This document shows, piece after piece, positions 59,501-64,000 of a stretch of 64,000 nt of DNA. This DNA comes from Mesostigma viride. Taxonomy: Eukaryota > Streptophyta > Mesostigmatophyceae > Mesostigmatales > Mesostigmataceae. The position numbers and the translations under genes were made by a program. The DNA is taken from NCBI GenBank assembly GCA_009746045.1, contig RPFO01000972.1:712124-776123 (forward strand). The letters run 5' to 3'. Numbering within the stretch: the first letter of the stretch is position 1; each line of letters opens with the position of its first letter. The notes beneath the pieces were generated by a model. The model was not told the origin of the DNA, made no database searches, and worked only from the letters and a program-made list of their open reading frames with translations.

Positions 59501-62500
59501 AGCGGCAGTGGGTGTTGGTCACGGCCGCCACGCCCTTGCTGGTGGCCACAAGCAGGCAGGCAACCATCCACGCAAATAGCCCCAGTAGTCAGGACGCTTG
59601 GACAAGTCCGGCATGCAGTAAATCAGCAGCAGGCATGCAAGGCGCATGCCACAGTGATCCCAGTTTCTGAAGATACTGTGAGTGTTGCAGCACCCAAATC
59701 TGCGCCGTGCCCAGATGGGTGACGATACCGGCCGTTAACTTGAGACAGACATGAGCGAGTATTAGTAACATTATCGGGACACTGCAGACAAAGGATACCT
59801 GGCTGCAGCCTGCAATCTCGTGGTCTGCTCAAATCCTATCTAAGGGTAATCCATCATCGTACTGGTGAAACCAGCAACTCCAGTATCGCATTACAAGGCT
59901 AGCATCCTTAGAATGTGCAACGCCTTGACATCACAGTCTGCACCCTGATAGGTGCCTACATGGGCCAGCGACCTGTTCACGATACGTCCTTCTTGGGTTG
60001 GCATGTTAGCTCGTGGTTGTGTGCATGGGGGCAGTACTCAAGGGAGACGCATCTTGGTGGCCGGCAAACTCGCTTGTATTTCCCCAAACAGGGGAAATCA
60101 ATTATCTGTGGCGCGCGAACCACTCGTTGATGGCAAGCATGGATGGTCGTTTGGTTTATTGGAACGCTTTAAAGCCCAAGAATTGACAAAGTGCTCAAGG
60201 TCTTACTCAAAGCGACGACTCTGCTAGCCGCGATAAATTTCCATCACACTTGCTAACAATTGGAAACACCGATGCGCCAACATCACCGTGTCACAAAACA
60301 AAAGGGTAATTCATGGTGCCTGGAAACGTCTCCGAGATGTGCACCAGCAATTGAAGCAACAAAAGCCAACTACACTTCATGTGCTAATATTGTCTACGGC
60401 CTCTGCACCTGCCCATGAGGGTGCAGATCCCATCGCCAACATCCCCTCCTCACCTGCCCATGCGGCGGCTGTTGACGTAGCCCTCCTCCACCCCACACAT
60501 GCGCGCGATGCGCTCTCGCGGCGTGCCCAGCCTGCAGTGCCTGGACAGGAAGGCGTCCCACGCGGCCCAGTTGTTGATGCTGATGGGGTGCTCCAGCGGC
60601 GTGATGAGGAACATCAGGTGCTGGGGGGGGGCGACAGGTGGCAGCCAGGCGAGTGATTCAAAGAAACCAATCGCAAGTTAGCAGGAGATCGCGACATGCA
60701 CTCTAGCACACAGGCACAGGATGACACTGAGCGCATATTCCTTGAGAATATATATAGAGTATAACCATCACAGCGAGGGATCCCATTCCTGCGATTATAC
60801 AAAACATTATGTCATTAAATAAGGAAGACTCAGCGAACAGGTGAGCGCATGGGTGAATGTGCCATGATGGTCAGCTACAGGATTGGATTTGCAAGCAGCC
60901 AGAATTTTGAATGACATCGAATCATTGGGGCATGGCGGTTCATGGCACTAGGACAGCAAAAGAATCATATTCCACCATCGCCTCAAAATTGCCTGTCAGC
61001 ATCAGTGAGATGATGTAAGCTTCCCCTAATGCATGCCGTCAAATAGACTCTGGTAAATGCAAGTATGCATTGCTGTGCATCGTGGTGAGTGAAACATCAT
61101 GAACACAAAAGTCCTCCGGGCGTCATCCTCCCCTGGAAATGAATGGGCAACGCTGGACCCTGCGCCCTAACCTGAAAGCATTCATGAACGCTACACAGCA
61201 GCATGACCTTACTCACCAGGTCATCATCCAGCACCAGCAGGGACTGGGCTTTCCTCAACTCTTCGTATAAATACACCGAAGTGGCAGGGGGCAGGCAGCT
61301 GGCGTAGACCGCCTGGCCACCCACGAGCAAGCGTAAGAGGGATGACAAGCATGATGGGAAAGGAGGAGAAGCAGTGGGTTTGAAGCCAGGTCAAAAAGGC
61401 CGGTGCAGGCAGCAAATGTCTTCATTACTATTACGACCGCCACCCTAACCAGCTTAATGCCCTATTGCTAGTGATGTGCAGTGATGATGTTCAGGATGCA
61501 ATGGTATTGCCGATTGAGGCTGGTCACAGAGACACATGTTTTTTATCGACATTGCCTGCTGTCACCTGGTCATATTCTTTTAAATGGTCACTGTCCACAA
61601 CGTAGTAATTAGAATATATACAAACTCATGGAAAAATTCAGTTCAGAAGAATGAAAAAGAGATAAAGCTGAGAACGAAAATTTCAAGTACATTCGCGTAG
61701 TAACTTCATGCTGAAGCAGCTAACATTCACCAAACCCTTCCTTTCCCCGAATGCATGAGCCAGCCATACACCAGGAGAAGCCAAAGTAAAACTGTGCAAG
61801 CACTAGCAACCAACAGCAAGAGAAGGGCCGCATGCTGGAAGCCGCCATGCTATGGGCCTGCCAGGGTGACACGATAGAAGCAGGCTAAAAACTAGGGCAC
61901 TGTTGAGCCTACCTTGCCGGCATCCCTCGTGCTGTAGTGGCCGCCTTTGTCATCTGGGACCCATTTGATCAGTTTATCCTCCTGGGTGAGCCACCTGCAG
62001 AGGCACAAGTTACGTGTAGCAGTGGAAAAGTGTGACATCAAATAGCACTCAATTATTTCAAAGGGTGGTGCACCCAGAGCTCACCACACCCATGCAGGTT
62101 TGAATAATTATGGCACACAAGGCCGCCCGCAGGGATAATATGGCAGCTTGATGGCCGACAGATGGTGCAAACAGCCGAACGCAACACGACTGTCAACGAT
62201 GGAAAGCTGTGATCTGCAGAGGACTAGAGCTGAAAAATACGGCAGCTTCCCCACGCAGAGCCTGCATCGAACTTGGTGACCCGGTTGGGCAGAGGCATCC
62301 ATTTGTTCTCAATGACCACAGCATCAGCACCGGCAATAAAATATGCGCCAGAGGCACTAGCTTATCAATTCCAATCCCCGCGCCCAAAGCTCATAGACGC
62401 ATGCACACAGACGTTACACACTCAATGAAGGCCATTGTAAACATGGCTAGGGTGAAAAGTGTGCACGGTCTTGGTAAGGAAGGTCCTGATATCCAGGCAG

Positions 62501-63815
62501 AAATGGCTGCCCTGCCAGTATCAAAGGGCTGCTGTAGTGATGGCGTGCCGTGAAAATGGTGAGGTGTGCCCTGGAAAAGTTTCAGTTTCCTCACCGGAGA
62601 GTGGCCACCGTGCAGGCACGCAGCAGCCCAAAGTCATGCTGGTGCTTCACCAGCGTGCACTCGAGCAGCCCCTGTATATCGGTGGGCGTCGACACGAGGC
62701 CCGTGGAAATCGTCTCCAGCAACAGGTGCCTCAGGCCCTCGCAGCGTAGGCTACGGTCATCAGCATGAACGGCAGCAACACCACCGTTGGCTGCATTGCC
62801 AGGATTATTGGGCAGCCTGTCGGTGACAACGGTCTTTGGGGTCCCAGGCAGTGCGGGCCCATTAGTCCCAGGAAGGGATGGTGGCGTGGGCAACGGCGGC
62901 GGTGTCAGCACAGGAGAGCAGATCTCGGCTGTACTCACGGCTGCTGCCGCTGCCACTTGCGACAGCGAAAGCGGCAGCAATGGCGACACCCCCACGCCCG
63001 AAGCGTTGACTCGCCCGTGCAAACTGGTATTGGCTGGGGAGAAGATACATCGGTTGCCCAAAGCAGGGGCGGCCGCACCCAGTGCTGTGCTTGTTTGAGC
63101 CACCTGGACTGCGCTGCAAAAGCCCAAAATGTTGGCACTCCCATACATCCCAGCTGCATGGCAGGCAGCTGCTCTGGTGGCCGCGGTGCCTGCAGTAGTA
63201 CTGATAGCACCACCGCGATCTGCTCCAGAACAAGCATTCTCGTGTGCGCTTGCATTTCCATCCCCAGCAGGCCCAGACCCAGCAGGCCCAGCCCCAGCCC
63301 CAGGCCCAGGCCCAGGCCCAGGCCCAGGCCCAGGCCCAGCCCCAGCCCCAGGCCCAGCCCCAGCCCCAGGCCCAGCCCCAGCCCCAGGCCCAGCCCCAGC
63401 CCCAGGCCCAGCCCCAGCCCCAGCCCCAGCCCCAGCCCCAGCCCCAGCCCCAGCCCCAGCCCCAGCCCCAGCCCCAGCCCCAGCCCCAGCCCCAGCCCTG
63501 GTACTAGCAGTGGCACAAGCACCATTAACACTGGAATTGGCACCAAAATTACCAGGAACCGAGGCACCCATACTGCTGCCACCATTAACATGGCCAGCAG
63601 TGCCACCGCCGCCAGCACCTGTCCCCCTCACAAGAAGCTGGCTGGCGACATCAGGCGCGGTGGCCGCCATGATCCTGGCCGCCGTGCGCAGCTTGTCACG
63701 CTCCTCCACCATGATGATGGCCTCGCCGAACGTCTGGCACAGGCCGGTGCGACCCGCACGACCCGCCATCTGGCGGTACTGCCCCGCATCCAGCAGGCCG
63801 CCCGCCTGTTGCAGG
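50521..63815 (-). CDS. HELQ/POLQ-type superfamily 2 DNA helicase, 3' nine exons (5' part outside window)
   Basis: Exons: 63815-62595, 61994-61913, 61312-61217, 60620-60454, 59538-59472, 54005-53938, 53256-53097, 52436-51675, 50706-50521; all phases match. The first holds helicase motif VI (YRQMAGRAGRTG), then a ~250-residue Gly/Ala/Pro insert, then LLETISTGLVSTPTDIQGLL. Following exons give the winged-helix/ratchet region: AVYASCLPPATSVYLYEELR, HLMFLITPLEHPISINNWAA, CRFAAAFALTLLMEETPYTD, GTLQSLQEDASKYAVMV, GWGYLEALVSIFQGRLQAGV. A helix-hairpin-helix domain (VPGLSARHARALYDKGIRTP) follows, then a Ser/Pro/Ala-rich tail with a basic run (KKRKKE) and a charged last exon ending DDPLW. There is no DNA polymerase domain after the HhH, favouring HELQ over POLQ/TEBICHI. 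HELQ unwinds 3'-5' and acts in repair of stalled forks and crosslinks. The 63815 boundary is the least certain. Confidence 0.85.
53309..53376. repeat. 22-bp tandem triplicate, helicase intron
   Basis: GGTGCTGTAATACTAATACATC repeated three times between exons 54005-53938 and 53256-53097. Confidence 0.85.
54063..54300. repeat. Tandem duplication of about 118 bp, helicase intron
   Basis: GGCGCGGCACCCACCGCAC recurs at about 54078 and 54194, each followed by GTA/ATA...GGGC...GTGA.GGCAGCCA and TATGCATGGAGAT. Confidence 0.75.
54615..54660. repeat. Copy of the helicase exon 54005-53938 acceptor edge
   Basis: CTCATCCATCAGGGCATGCC then ACCCATAGGATCCATCATGG resembles CTCCTCCATCTGGGCATGGC then ACCCATCATG at 53995-54025, which spans the exon start and acceptor. 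Confidence 0.5.
54674..59340. repeat. 44-bp minisatellite, about 106 units, in a helicase intron
   Basis: The unit is CTATCGACGGGGTGAACATC plus GAGAGTGCCCTGCATACTGCGTAG. Variants (GTCAAC, TGCGCAG, TGTGTAG, TAGATATC, ATAATG) recur at exact multiples of 44 bp. The TAGATATC variant sits at about 57003, 58059 and 58895, that is 24 and 19 units apart, and identical minus ORFs at 56874, 57930 and 58766 confirm block duplications. It lies between exons 59538-59472 and 54005-53938. Confidence 0.96.
63262..63500 (-). repeat. Coding (GGGGCT/GGGCCT)n repeat in the helicase first visible exon
   Basis: About 240 bp of CCCAGCCCCAGGCCCAG on the plus strand, coding for Gly-Ala and Gly-Pro runs in the helicase frame. 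It is an in-frame expansion within a surface insert after motif VI; the other frames give LGLG and PSPS artefacts. Confidence 0.85.
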
Positions 63816-64000
63816 CTGCGCAGGTGGACAACCAGGTGGGGCATCCATGGGCAGAATATGCAGCCCGTGCGTTACGTTAACTAGAGATGAACCCGCAGAG
63901 AGCTGAGAAAAAAAATAAATAAAAACAATTGCGGATCATTGCCGGCCTAGCTTGCTTAAGGCATCGTCCGCCGACGCACATGCTGACATCATCCTAAATT

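Overview
This window reads as nuclear DNA of a eukaryote, most likely a chlorophycean (Chlamydomonadales-like) green alga. The signs are GC-rich coding exons with Ala/Gly/Pro/Gln-rich inserts, GT-AG introns that keep phase across many exons, TGTAA motifs near inferred 3' ends, an EGF-plus-exostosin glycosyltransferase architecture, and dense non-LTR, Ty3/gypsy and hAT debris. Species cannot be fixed by eye. There are no bacterial operons, rRNA genes or CRISPR arrays.

Layout. (1) 0.2-4.0 kb, + strand: a spliced ParA/MinD-type ATPase gene whose Walker A motif is split by an intron. (2) 4.0-22.6 kb: a gene-poor repeat nest. It holds at least three non-LTR retroelement families (one with a C-terminal cysteine motif and endonuclease-like domain, one with a LINE-type RT C-terminus, one with an ORF1-like tail), a (GTAA)n array, a CA-rich tract and a 4.2-kb interval bounded by long inverted repeats. 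(3) 22.6-40.7 kb, - strand: an 11-exon gene for a type II membrane or secreted protein with EGF-like and exostosin domains. The exon lengths add up to one uninterrupted frame of about 1,594 residues. Most of its introns carry tandem arrays, including a 3.2-kb 27-bp minisatellite. (4) 42.6-43.9 kb, - strand: an unknown intronless gene behind a TATA promoter that is repeated at 32.8 kb. (5) 44.4-45.7 kb: an hAT-like element with a BED-type zinc-finger ORF. (6) 45.7-48.9 kb: a decayed chromodomain Ty3/gypsy element. (7) 50.5-63.8 kb, - strand: the 3' nine exons of a HELQ/POLQ-type DNA helicase gene, with about 106 copies of a 44-bp minisatellite in one intron; its 5' part lies outside the window.

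The most unusual pattern is that introns of the exostosin gene, and at least one of the helicase gene, contain degenerate copies of the neighbouring exon edge (splice site plus 20-50 bp of exon). At one splice donor the edge appears to have grown into a minisatellite. Several microsatellites also sit exactly at the 3' ends of retroelements. One palindrome, ACGTGACGCAGTCACG or a near match, precedes the simple-repeat tail in two elements with otherwise different bodies.

All exon boundaries were inferred by hand from splice consensus, frame continuity and family motifs. No searches were run.
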